Source of the DNA: Marinimicrobium hydrolyticum
GTDB taxonomy: Bacteria; Pseudomonadota; Gammaproteobacteria; Pseudomonadales; Cellvibrionaceae
Length of the DNA stretch: 64,000 bases
NCBI RefSeq assembly: GCF_030848505.1
Contig: NZ_JAVDDU010000006.1
Coordinates: 1-64,000 of the forward strand
Reading direction: 5' to 3'
Part shown: positions 17,091 to 24,527 of the stretch, in pieces
How positions within the stretch are numbered: the stretch's first letter is position 1
Layout: the number at the start of each line of letters is the position of its first letter
Notes under the pieces: model-generated
What the model saw: only the letters and a program-made list of their open reading frames with translations
Told to the model about the DNA's origin: nothing
Databases searched by the model: none
Program-made: the position numbers and the translations under genes

Positions 17091-17441
17091 ATGAGGAACG
17101 CTAACGACAAGCCAACCGCCAACGCATCCAAACGTGCTCGTGGCCGCCCTCGTACCTCCAACGCTGAAAAGCGTCGCTCAGATACCGCCGAGCGTGCTCG
17201 CCGCTTCCGCGCCCGGCAAAAACTGAAAAGGCTGGCTATGGAAAAGGCTGCTCTGGCGTCGAGCTATGAAGCGGTTTTATGGCTCGATTTTTTCCGCCAC
17301 TTATCTGGAGACAAAACGACATCGCAGTACGTCACCATTTCCTACTGCGACGGCAAGGCGAACATGCGCGGGGATATGACCTGGCCGCAAGTAGAAGCAC
17401 TGTTTACCGATCCGGCCGTAACGTCTATCGAGCTTGACTGA
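17091..17441 (+). CDS. AT-hook/basic DNA-binding protein (116 aa)
   Basis: The N-terminal half is strongly basic and contains an AT-hook (ARGRPRTSN, about residues 17-25), followed by ERARRFRARQKLKRLAMEKA, a basic helix. The C-terminal half is a small acidic alpha/beta domain (YVTISYCDGKANMRGDMTW). It probably binds the paired operators just upstream. I do not recognise a named family; the DNA-binding role follows from the AT-hook and charge. Confidence 0.55.
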   Translation: MRNANDKPTANASKRARGRPRTSNAEKRRSDTAERARRFRARQKLKRLAMEKAALASSYEAVLWLDFFRHLSGDKTTSQYVTISYCDGKANMRGDMTWPQVEALFTDPAVTSIELD

Positions 17442-17476
17442 TCAAAAGCGGCGCATCGGAAACCTACTCTGCGCCG

Positions 17477-18040
17477 TCATAGATCCTCCGGGTAAACGGG
17501 GATCGAGTATTGTTCCAGAAATTGCTTTACCTCTGGCTTGCTGATCCATGTCTGAAACAGCGCTTCTACCTCCTTAACCCGGTAGCGACGCCTTTCCACC
17601 GCATACCGTGTTTTTACAGCGTAGTGGTACGCTTTCTGGGCACTCAGCATCCTCATCGGGTAGTGCGCAAGAAGCTCCCCACAGGAAAACGCCATCAGCT
17701 GAGGGTTAACGCTTGTTGATGGAAGATCTCGCACCCCTCGGGAAAAGACCACACCAGTCACGCCAACAGTGGATGGGTTTCGGGGACGCTTGACTCTCTT
17801 TCCGTTCACCTGGTGGCGAAAATAGGCCTTGAACTCTGGGGTCTTGAGCTGACGCTCTCGATCTGCCTTTGCAGACTGTAAGGCCGCCGTTTTCGTACCG
17901 TGTTTTCTAACACTGTAGTATTTTTGGAAGAAAGGATCACTTTCGTTGTTTCGGTTCCCAAGTGCGAGCCGATAGGTTTTGGCGCTTTCGATCCAGGAGA
18001 TGCCGAAGCGGCTATCAGTCACCTTATAATTGTTACCCAC
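17477..18040 (-). CDS. AP2-like DNA-binding protein, copy 1 (187 aa)
   Basis: Two AP2/integrase-DNA-binding-like blocks are visible. One is near residues 10-60 (FGISWIESAKTYRLALGN, then KHGTKTAALQSAKADRERQL); the second starts at VGVTGVVFSRGVRD. The end LEQYSIPVYPEDL is almost identical to the neighbour at 18095, and the overall sequence clearly marks the two as paralogues. The GTG start has GGGAGGAGAA ahead. Prokaryotic AP2-like proteins are often linked to mobile DNA; its target is unknown. Confidence 0.6.
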   Translation of the reverse strand: MGNNYKVTDSRFGISWIESAKTYRLALGNRNNESDPFFQKYYSVRKHGTKTAALQSAKADRERQLKTPEFKAYFRHQVNGKRVKRPRNPSTVGVTGVVFSRGVRDLPSTSVNPQLMAFSCGELLAHYPMRMLSAQKAYHYAVKTRYAVERRRYRVKEVEALFQTWISKPEVKQFLEQYSIPVYPEDL

Positions 18041-18094
18041 TTCTCCTCCCGCTTACTACTGCCACCTCTTTGCCATCCGCGTCTACGTTGTTTT

Positions 18095-18658
18095 TTACAG
18101 ATCCGCCGGATAAATCGGGATCGAGTATTGTTCCAGAAATTGCTTTACCTCTGGCTTGCTGATCCATGTCTGAAACAGCGCCTCCGCTTCCTTAACCCGG
18201 TATCGACGGCCATCCTGCGCGAACCGTGTTTTAACGGCACAGTGATACGCCCTTTGCGCGCTCAATGACTTCAACGCGAAGGGCTCAACGACCTCGCCAC
18301 CAGCGTACACGATCAGTGTAGGGCTTACGGTGATTGTGCCTCGATCTCGCACCCCTTTCGAAAAGATGACCCCAGACACGCCGGCAGAGGCTGATTGCCG
18401 GGGGCGTTTTACTCGCCTTCCGTTCACCTGGTGCCGGAAGTAGGCCTTAAACTCCGGTTTTTTCAGTTGGCGATCGCGCTCTGCCTTTGCCGCGAGCAAC
18501 GCGGCTTCCTTTGACCCATGCTTTTTGACACCGAAGTGGCTGCGAAAAAAGGGGTCATCCTCATTCGGTTCGTTTCCAAGCAATACCCGGTAGGTTTTCG
18601 ATCTCTCAATCCAAGTAATGCCGAACAACTCATCTGTAATCTTTGGATAGGCTCTCAC
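18095..18658 (-). CDS. AP2-like DNA-binding protein, copy 2 (187 aa)
   Basis: Paralogue of the gene at 17477, same length and layout (FGITWIERSKTYRVLLGN, KHGSKEAALLAAKAERDRQL, then AGVSGVIFSKGVRD). The last roughly 64 coding bases (18117-18181) are almost identical to 17505-17568, whereas the rest has diverged, so the 3' ends may have been homogenised by gene conversion. The start is GTG, 54 bp ahead of copy 1, and the two are likely one transcript. Confidence 0.6.
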   Translation of the reverse strand: MRAYPKITDELFGITWIERSKTYRVLLGNEPNEDDPFFRSHFGVKKHGSKEAALLAAKAERDRQLKKPEFKAYFRHQVNGRRVKRPRQSASAGVSGVIFSKGVRDRGTITVSPTLIVYAGGEVVEPFALKSLSAQRAYHCAVKTRFAQDGRRYRVKEAEALFQTWISKPEVKQFLEQYSIPIYPADL

Positions 18659-18722
18659 GTTTTCTTCTACCCTCTACGATTGCGATACCTTTTCTCTCAT
18701 TCTGCCTTTGAACTTAGTCACA

Positions 18723-18896
18723 CTAAAAGTTTAGTACCCATTTGGTAATCTCTCTTTCAAGCTTATCCGCTAAGCGATGCCTCAGCTTTTTCGCCAGCCT
18801 GTGGTTTCCATCGGACGCGGGTTCGTGATGACGTAACGCCTCTATGGCCACGTTGTATGCCTCAATCTTTTCCTCCACATACTCTTCCGTTAGCAT
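18723..18896 (-). CDS. Short hypothetical protein (57 aa)
   Basis: A short frame that fills the gap between the integrase and the AP2-like pair. It starts MLTEEYVEEKIEAYNVAIEA and ends with a basic amphipathic helix (RHRLADKLEREITKWVLNF). AGAGGTG lies nine bases ahead of the ATG. The helical, charged composition and good ribosome-binding site suggest a real gene. No function can be assigned. Confidence 0.5.
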   Translation of the reverse strand: MLTEEYVEEKIEAYNVAIEALRHHEPASDGNHRLAKKLRHRLADKLEREITKWVLNF

Positions 18897-18946
18897 CGGT
18901 CTTCACCTCTTTTTGCGGTTGTGGTTTAAACATGGATCTCGTACAT

Positions 18947-19927
18947 CTACCGAAATATATCGACCTTCTCACCGATGGCCATCATTCGCTTTTGACGACT
19001 TAAATCATAAAGCCGGGTCGTATCAATACTGGTGTGACCCAACGCCTCCTGCACGGAGCTTATATCAACCTCATCATCGAGCAGGGTTGTCGCAAAGGTT
19101 TTACGAAAATCGTGGGGCGTGGTTTTCTCGAAGATCCCAGCCTTGAGCGCCAGACTCTCAACCATTTTACCAATGGCGCTAGTACTCAAAGAACGCAGGT
19201 TTCCTTCGTCATCCCTACGCAAACGGCCGCTTTTGATCACTCCGCAGAATAGGGCGCCGGGCTCCAATCCTCTGTGCCTCAGCCACACGTTCAAATAGTC
19301 TTTCACCAGGGCCGCCAGAGGCAGCTCTCGCTGCTTATTGCCTTTGCCTATCACCCGGATTGTAGCGGCATCAGGCGCGTAGTCCTTCAGGGTTAGCAAC
19401 AGCACCTCGTTACGTCGGGGGCCAGCGCCGCGCATTAGGGCGATCATAGCCGCGTCTCGGACGCCTTTCGGGCCAGTGTTGGTTAGCGCGGCCTGGATGA
19501 GGCGCCGAATCTCATCACCGGTGATAACACGACCTTTGGGTATACGAGTCATCTTTGGGCTCTTGATGTCTTTGATTCGAGCGTATTCCCCATCGCCAAT
19601 CAGGCGAGACAACCATGCCTCTCTCGCGATGCCTTTCAGGGTGGATAAGTAGCCCCGTAGGCTATGGGCGCTCAGGCCATCCTCCCGGGCGGCCGCCAGG
19701 ATCGCAAATACATGCTCCCGGCGCAGAGCCGTCCAATTGCAGGTATACATATCCGGCGCCTTGAGATACGCCACAATTCGATTGATGTTCGATCGCCTGA
19801 CCTGCTTGGTGGCCTGACTCTCACTGGACATTAAGTAGAGCAGGGCGGGGTTGCGCACGCCGGTCTGTTGCTCGGAGACTGAGCCCAGAGTTTTTACGGT
19901 GTCGTTTACAATCAGATCTCTGCTCAC
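18947..19927 (-). CDS. Tyrosine recombinase/integrase, XerC/D-like (326 aa)
   Basis: Complete tyrosine recombinase: N-terminal SAM-like core-binding domain (TKQVRRSNINRIVAYLKAPD, about residues 48-67) and C-terminal catalytic domain. The active-site residues are an Arg in GAGPRRNEVLLLTL, H-x-x-R in PHDFRKTFATTL, and the His and Tyr in ALGHTSIDTTRLYDLS. The frame is open to 20032 but would overlap the upstream gene. GTG at 19927 with CAGG upstream is a reasonable start, though the true start is uncertain. A decayed copy of part of this gene is at 20222-20260. Confidence 0.8.
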   Translation of the reverse strand: MSRDLIVNDTVKTLGSVSEQQTGVRNPALLYLMSSESQATKQVRRSNINRIVAYLKAPDMYTCNWTALRREHVFAILAAAREDGLSAHSLRGYLSTLKGIAREAWLSRLIGDGEYARIKDIKSPKMTRIPKGRVITGDEIRRLIQAALTNTGPKGVRDAAMIALMRGAGPRRNEVLLLTLKDYAPDAATIRVIGKGNKQRELPLAALVKDYLNVWLRHRGLEPGALFCGVIKSGRLRRDDEGNLRSLSTSAIGKMVESLALKAGIFEKTTPHDFRKTFATTLLDDEVDISSVQEALGHTSIDTTRLYDLSRQKRMMAIGEKVDIFR

Positions 19928-19941
19928 AATTTCAGCCTGTG

Positions 19942-20196
19942 TCAATTCGTGTGGTTCCCGTCTTTTTTGGTGTTCAGGGTGTACCAGACCCGAACCATTA
20001 TCATGCTGCCAGCGAGCGCAAGGTAGACCCATATAAGCAGGTGATGTAGTTCAATACCGAATAGCCCGATCCGGAATGCAACGACATTGCCGACGTGAAA
20101 GGCCATGGCGGTTTTTGCCCAGAATTTCTGCGGACCGTTCAGCACCTCGTTTATTAGCCACAGAAAACAAACTAGAGCAATTAATTCAATTGTCAT
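19942..20196 (-). CDS. Small membrane protein, paralogue A1 (84 aa)
   Basis: Two or three membrane segments (IELIALVCFLWLINEVL, then a later stretch LLIWVYLALAGSMIMVRVW). The motif E-x-x-x-G-x-Q-K-x-x-A-x-x-A and F-x-IGL-x-G is shared with the next gene upstream (20286), so they are duplicates. AGGAGG precedes the ATG at 20196. The gene directly precedes the integrase and is likely co-transcribed with it. Function unknown. Confidence 0.6.
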   Translation of the reverse strand: MTIELIALVCFLWLINEVLNGPQKFWAKTAMAFHVGNVVAFRIGLFGIELHHLLIWVYLALAGSMIMVRVWYTLNTKKDGNHTN

Positions 20197-20221
20197 GGCG
20201 CGTACCTCCTCATGCTTGGCG

Positions 20222-20260
20222 TTGCCAGAATCCGGTTTATGTTCGATCTCCTGACCTGCT
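20222..20260 (-). pseudogene. Remnant of a tyrosine-recombinase gene
   Basis: Read on the minus strand these 39 bases encode QVRRSNINRILAT. The integrase at 18947 has QVRRSNINRIVAY at the matching place (about 19771-19806). About 30 of 36 bases agree and the differences fall mostly at third positions, which points to an old coding copy rather than chance. The rest of the gene is gone. Its position behind a duplicated membrane-protein gene mirrors the intact integrase. Confidence 0.45.
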
Positions 20261-20285
20261 CCCGTATTACTGCTACAAAAGGCTG

Positions 20286-20543
20286 TCATTCCCCTGTGGG
20301 CGGTCTATGGTTTCGTGTCCGGAGAAAGTGCTGTAACCGTAGCGCCAGCATGCACAGCACGATCGCTAGGCCGGCCATTGATAACCAATTTGCGAACGAC
20401 TGCCCGATCAGACCTATGTTAAAGGTCAGGGCGTTCATACCCAGAACAATTATGGCCGCTCGCGCAAAAAGCTTTTGCTGGCCGGACATCGCCTCTTTTA
20501 CCAAATACACGTAGAATAAAATTACTGCGGTATTAAATATCAT
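20286..20543 (-). CDS. Small membrane protein, paralogue A2 (85 aa)
   Basis: Paralogue of the gene at 19942: FYVYLVKEAMSGQQKLFARA corresponds to FLWLINEVLNGPQKFWAKT, and NALTFNIGLIGQ to NVVAFRIGLFGI. Two or three hydrophobic helices span the short chain, placing it in the inner membrane. AAGGAG precedes the ATG at 20543, which overlaps the end of the HTH gene upstream by 11 bp. No family name known. Confidence 0.6.
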   Translation of the reverse strand: MIFNTAVILFYVYLVKEAMSGQQKLFARAAIIVLGMNALTFNIGLIGQSFANWLSMAGLAIVLCMLALRLQHFLRTRNHRPPTGE

Positions 20544-20970
20544 GATTCGCTCCTTGCCTACTGGCCTTTCGTTGCCAGATGTATTGAATGAACTGGCTCT
20601 TGTACGGGACGGCCGACACCAGTGTCCATCCTGCGCCTGCAGGCTGAGGAATTGGGGCCGGTTTCGGAAGACCAACAAGGCTTTCCGGTCGCTCCGGATC
20701 GTCGATTATTTCCCCGCAATTTCCGAGGGTCATTACCTGCTCATACTCGATCGTCTTCTCTTCAGAGGGATCAGCGCCCGCCGATTCTCGCTCATCCAGA
20801 ATCGCCAAGATGTGATGCATAAAACGTGACGACGCCATTGGGTTGGCTTCGATCTTATGCAGCGACTGCTGGGAGAATGTGCGTCCGCTAAGACGTGCAA
20901 CCTCCTCGGCGAGCGCGGCCTGGGTTATGCGCAGCCGCTCTCGACGCTCCTTTATATTCGCTGGCTTCAT
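20533..20970 (-). CDS. XRE-like helix-turn-helix protein (145 aa)
   Basis: The N-terminal HTH (RLRITQAALAEEVARLSGRT, then FSQQSLHKIEANPMASSRF) is of XRE type with a longer turn. The remainder is acidic and proline-rich (PKPAPIPQPAGAG). The ribosome-binding site CAGGATGATTGA precedes the ATG. It overlaps the membrane-protein gene that follows, so it probably regulates this minus-strand cluster (24029 to 18947). The target is not visible. Confidence 0.65.
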   Translation of the reverse strand: MKPANIKERRERLRITQAALAEEVARLSGRTFSQQSLHKIEANPMASSRFMHHILAILDERESAGADPSEEKTIEYEQVMTLGNCGEIIDDPERPESLVGLPKPAPIPQPAGAGWTLVSAVPYKSQFIQYIWQRKASRQGANHDI

Positions 20971-21027
20971 TCAATCATCCTGTTTGGGTCGGGTACCAGT
21001 GCCAACCAGGGGGCAAAGGGCAATTGA

Positions 21028-21501
21028 TTAGCGGGCCTTGCTTCGGCTACCGCTCGACTCGCCCACAAAGCGCTCTCTGGATCGCTGACGTAACTCTGTA
21101 TTGATGAGTTCGAGGATCGCGGCGGCCTCAATGTACCTGGGAATACGCCGCTGTTTTTTAAGCTCCTCCACGGCCACTTCTGCTTCAGGAATACCCTTTG
21201 CCTCCTCCAACTTGTCGAGAAGTTCACTTTCAACAACGATTTTCAGTTCTTGAGCTTGTACCGCGAACTTGCTTCCTTGTTTACACAAAACAAAGTTCAG
21301 CAATAGTAGCGGTAGTACAGAAAGGACCACGAACGAAGAAAGTTGCGGGGTAAGGCCGAACATGACTAAAGGAATTAGAATCCCAATGACTGGTAAAGGA
21401 AGAAGACAGATAGTCACATTTGCCCGTCTCGCTGAGCGACGCCTTGCGCTCTCTGCTTCCTCATCACTCTCGAACAGCTCTATACCAGAAATAGTCTTCA
21501 T
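21028..21501 (-). CDS. Membrane protein with cytosolic coiled tail, paralogue B1 (157 aa)
   Basis: Starts with an acidic, Arg-rich cytosolic stretch (ELFESDEEAESARRRSARRA), then two membrane helices (VTICLLPLPVIGILIPLVMF and FVVLSVLPLLLLNFVL), then a charged helical tail (EAEVAVEELKKQRRIPRYIE, AAAILELINTELRQRSRE). The layout and the motif K-K/R-Q-x-R-I/L-P-R-Y-x-E-A are shared with the gene at 21556, so they are duplicates. AAAGGTG precedes the ATG. Function unknown. Confidence 0.6.
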   Translation of the reverse strand: MKTISGIELFESDEEAESARRRSARRANVTICLLPLPVIGILIPLVMFGLTPQLSSFVVLSVLPLLLLNFVLCKQGSKFAVQAQELKIVVESELLDKLEEAKGIPEAEVAVEELKKQRRIPRYIEAAAILELINTELRQRSRERFVGESSGSRSKAR

Positions 21502-21555
21502 GTTTTCACCTTTATTTTTCGCAGCAGTTGATGTTACTTTAAGGGGCCTTTGGCG

Positions 21556-22056
21556 CTAACTGTCTCCATTGGCTGGGCGGGCACCTGGTTTGCCAAGAAA
21601 GCGTGCCTTGGCTTTCGCTAGATCCGTATTTTTGTTGGCCTCAAGAATGGCTTTGGCTTCGCTGTACCTCGGAAGACGATTCTGCCGTTTAATTTCCCGA
21701 AGAGCTTCTTCAGCGTCTGCCGTCCCTTCAGACAAAGCCAGTCTATCCAGAAGGTAGGCATCATCGACCCGGGAGGCCGCATGGTCACTATTACGTAGGC
21801 TTTCTCCATAAATAAACAGGCCAGCCCAGGTCGACAGAAGTAGTGCTGCAACAGCCCAAGCTACAACGTCAGTGTTGTCCCCCCAGGCCGCCGGTTCCTC
21901 GGTAGCGAACATTGCTATAAATGCGGCGCCAAGCATTGCTAAAAATGTAACCCACAGGAGGAGGCTTACTATAAAGGCCTTTCGTGTCGCGCGGGCCTTT
22001 TCGCTTTCTGCCTCAGCTTCGCTTTCGTAGATGGTGATATCACCGAAATTTTTCAT
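21556..22056 (-). CDS. Membrane protein with cytosolic coiled tail, paralogue B2 (166 aa)
   Basis: Paralogue of 21028: ITIYESEAEAESEKARATRK at the N terminus, two hydrophobic helices (FIVSLLLWVTFLAMLGAAFI and VVAWAVAALLLSTWAGLFIY), then a helical tail with REIKRQNRLPRYSEAKAILE. GGAG lies ahead of the ATG. Together with B1 it may form hetero-oligomers in the inner membrane. The order and strand fit one operon with its neighbours. No known family. Confidence 0.6.
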   Translation of the reverse strand: MKNFGDITIYESEAEAESEKARATRKAFIVSLLLWVTFLAMLGAAFIAMFATEEPAAWGDNTDVVAWAVAALLLSTWAGLFIYGESLRNSDHAASRVDDAYLLDRLALSEGTADAEEALREIKRQNRLPRYSEAKAILEANKNTDLAKAKARFLGKPGARPANGDS

Positions 22057-22089
22057 TGTGTCCCTGCTCCAGCCAGAGTGCAGTTCGAC

Positions 22090-23025
22090 TTAATATCGAT
22101 ACATAATGTGGAGTTTTACTTCAGGTGCGTGGATCTCATATTCCCATTCACCCGTGCTTTCTGCGAATATTGGGCCGGCCACTTCGGAGATAAAATGACT
22201 TCCGTCCTCCGAAATTCTGAGCTGACTCATGGCTTCCCGATGTTTAGCGTTCTCAGCCCCCTCACGCCGGTTGACCACACGATTAGCGTACGGTACCCAT
22301 CCAGTAAAGGTAGTTACACCGCCTCCCGGCATCACCTCTATAGACCCCAGTGGGTGGCCACTCGACGACGGGCCTCTAAGATCTACAATATGTCGGGATA
22401 TCGCGTTAAGCTGCCTGCTCAAAACCTCCTTCTCGTCTTGGCTCATTTTGTCCGTAATCTCTGACGTTGAAATACTTTGTACTCTCGGCCCACTTTGCAT
22501 TTCCGACGGCTCTAGCGAGGTGTGCTCCACAGCACTTCTGGGTGCGCTGCTCATGTTGACAGCCTCCATAGTCCCAAAGGACACGACGGCTACGATCGGT
22601 AAAACCAGCAGCGTCCTTTCCACCCATCGTTTTGGGCGGCTAATGTCCTCTTCGGCTCTTTGCGAGAAGGGCATAGCGCCCAAGCCCACCCATAGGGCTA
22701 TTGTTGCCATGGCGCCCACCGCATACACGAAACCTGTCGGTGCGCCTGAGCTAAGCGGGACCATGAAGGCGAGGGTAGTCATTAGCGCTACGGTTAGAAA
22801 CAGCCGACAGTCCAAACCTCGCGTAGAGGGTATAGCGCCAAGGCCTAGCCAACAGCATACGACCGCTGCAAGTTTCGCCGCATATACAACGCTGGCCGAA
22901 GCACTTGTGTTAAGTAGCACCATAAAGGTAAGTATGTTCACCAAAGCCAGGGCTAGAAACGTCCTTCCGCTAAGCAGGAGTACGCTTGGTGTGTGAATAT
23001 TGGGATCGGTCTGTGCGTCTTTCAT
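22090..23025 (-). CDS. Polytopic membrane protein with internal duplication (311 aa)
   Basis: The first 125 residues contain two tandem copies of a block of about 47 residues: RTFLALALVNILTFMVLLNT ... LGLGAIPSTRG, then RLFLTVALMTTLAFMVPLSS ... VGLGAMPFSQR. Each copy has two membrane helices. Another helix follows (LLVLPIVAVVSFGTMEAVN), then a soluble C-terminal domain of about 140 residues with no known family. AAGGAAACGAGG precedes the ATG. It is likely an inner-membrane component of the same unknown system as its neighbours. Confidence 0.6.
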   Translation of the reverse strand: MKDAQTDPNIHTPSVLLLSGRTFLALALVNILTFMVLLNTSASASVVYAAKLAAVVCCWLGLGAIPSTRGLDCRLFLTVALMTTLAFMVPLSSGAPTGFVYAVGAMATIALWVGLGAMPFSQRAEEDISRPKRWVERTLLVLPIVAVVSFGTMEAVNMSSAPRSAVEHTSLEPSEMQSGPRVQSISTSEITDKMSQDEKEVLSRQLNAISRHIVDLRGPSSSGHPLGSIEVMPGGGVTTFTGWVPYANRVVNRREGAENAKHREAMSQLRISEDGSHFISEVAGPIFAESTGEWEYEIHAPEVKLHIMYRY

Positions 23026-23083
23026 GCCTCGTTTCCTTGTGTCTAATTATGATTCAGGGGAGGGTGATCGCGATTCTCCCGGA

Positions 23084-23635
23084 TCAATCGTCCCACGCCG
23101 CTCTGTTTTGAGCCATTGCATTCAAGCGCTTTATGGCACTGTCGGACAGGACTTCTTCAAGCGCATTTACGTAAGTCTCCGGTGCCATATCTCTTGCGTG
23201 CCCGTCGTCAACAATTTTAATGGACCACCGATCATCGTCTCGATATACGTTGATCTGAAGAAGCTTGGCGATATTTAGACTATTTGGGCGTTTAAGGCTG
23301 GAGTGGGTCTTGAATAGATGCCCGTTTTCAGGGAAAACGCGTATCTCGGCGGTGTGTCCATGATGGCCCGCCGAGAGGAACCGAACCTCGACCGCCGGCG
23401 CCGTTGTGTCGCTTCGGGTTTGCGGTTTCAGCGCATCCAGACGATCAATCAGCTCCTCGGTAACTATGGTGTTTGGCAGCTCCAGATACGGCTGGGGGTG
23501 AGTGTCCAGGTACCCCCGCCCCACCATAGCTACGGCAAGGACCGTGAAAACTGTCAGCGACAAAACAATGGTGACAACCCAGACCGGAGTGCCGCCCTCC
23601 GTCAATTCCGCTATTACCTTCTTCTTGTCTATCAT
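23084..23635 (-). CDS. Single-pass membrane protein with soluble domain (183 aa)
   Basis: One N-terminal helix (VWVVTIVLSLTVFTVLAVAMV, split here at residue 20 of the segment), then a periplasmic or cytosolic domain with beta-strand character (EVRFLSAGHHGHTAEIRVF, LLQINVYRDDDRWSIKIVDD). AAGGAACC is a good ribosome-binding site. Lies 58 bp upstream of the duplicated membrane protein on the same strand. No recognised family. Confidence 0.55.
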   Translation of the reverse strand: MIDKKKVIAELTEGGTPVWVVTIVLSLTVFTVLAVAMVGRGYLDTHPQPYLELPNTIVTEELIDRLDALKPQTRSDTTAPAVEVRFLSAGHHGHTAEIRVFPENGHLFKTHSSLKRPNSLNIAKLLQINVYRDDDRWSIKIVDDGHARDMAPETYVNALEEVLSDSAIKRLNAMAQNRAAWDD

Positions 23636-23744
23636 TGTATGGTTCCTTTTGGTGATGGCAGTTATAGCTACAGAACAGCTCTATATTCGGGCCAGTGCGT
23701 TTTAAGTGTCGCGTCATTTTCGTCTGGCTGCACAATGGGGCACT

Positions 23745-24029
23745 TTAGCACTCAAACCCACATTCAGCCTCTACCCCTAGAATTTCATCTATGATTTCGT
23801 TCGCTGCCTTAATTCCCTCCAGTCGCCGCCTCAGCGAGGGAGTGGGGCTCGGTGCTACCTGGCTCAAGCGCCAGACAATCAACTGCGCGGCCCAATCGAC
23901 GCCACAGCACCGATGGTCTGGCTGAAGGTCGGGATCGCGCGCTCTAATTCTTGCCCACCGATATGCAGCGCGCCATTGTTCACGGTTGGCGTTGTAACGG
24001 CCCAATCCAGGTTTTCGAGCAAAGCACAT
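23745..24029 (-). CDS. Small Cys/Trp-rich hypothetical protein (94 aa)
   Basis: Basic, soluble, with many Arg and Trp (REQWRAAYRWARIRARDPD) and four Cys (CFA at the start, CC in the middle, two at the C terminus). Without a known family. The ribosome-binding site is weak. It is the first gene of the minus-strand run that ends at the integrase, and it is divergent from the gene at 24259. Confidence 0.4.
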   Translation of the reverse strand: MCFARKPGLGRYNANREQWRAAYRWARIRARDPDLQPDHRCCGVDWAAQLIVWRLSQVAPSPTPSLRRRLEGIKAANEIIDEILGVEAECGFEC

Positions 24030-24103
24030 GCGGTCTTTTCCCGTTGGTGCATTTAATATGTATTAAATATACCAATATAATACGCCTAATGCAACATCAT
24101 TAT

Positions 24104-24125
24104 GGTACAGTACAGTACGGTACAG
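24104..24125. promoter_or_regulatory. Short TACAG/TACGG repeat in a divergent promoter region
   Basis: GGTACAGTACAGTACGGTAC (plus AG) is a run of overlapping GTAC-centred elements in the 229-bp space between divergent genes at 24029 and 24259, next to very AT-rich DNA (24050-24085). It may be an operator; the XRE-like protein at 20533 is a candidate binder. Confidence 0.35.
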
Positions 24126-24258
24126 AAATGACGCGACGCGTGGTTTTCCCCGGCACAGCCTTGTGCGCGCCTTGTGGCCAATCTATGGTGTCATAGTGAG
24201 CGCGCGTAACCGACGTGCGCACAGCGATAACGTAACGTATTGAGGAGAGAAGCCACCG

Positions 24259-24501
24259 ATGAGTGACCCCGTGCTCGCCCTTGTTCTTGGCGAAATTCGC
24301 AATGAAACCGCCTCAGTGTTTGAGTTTCACAATGGCTGCTGGCTCTCGCTGCCGGCTGTAGATGGAATGTATTGGGGAAGCACCCCTTACGGGATAGATT
24401 GGGGCTGTAATGCTGGCTCCGGCGCACCCCAGGCCATCTGCACTTGGGTGCAATTTTGGAATGACAATAGAGATGAGGCCGGCCGCCTCATCAGTGAATA
24501 G
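24259..24501 (+). CDS. Small hypothetical protein (80 aa)
   Basis: Acidic, aromatic-rich chain (SVFEFHNGCWLSLPAVDGMYW) with no recognised family. GAGGAGAG precedes the ATG at a good distance. The stop is 26 bp before the KfrA-like gene on the same strand, so they likely form a pair. Confidence 0.5.
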   Translation: MSDPVLALVLGEIRNETASVFEFHNGCWLSLPAVDGMYWGSTPYGIDWGCNAGSGAPQAICTWVQFWNDNRDEAGRLISE

Positions 24502-24527
24502 GTCGTTATTTTCGAAAGGGTTACAAT

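Noticed and set aside
17449-17476. CGGCGCA/TGCGCCG hairpin between convergent genes
   Set aside because: Seven-base stem with a 14-base loop and no T-tract; termination not supported.
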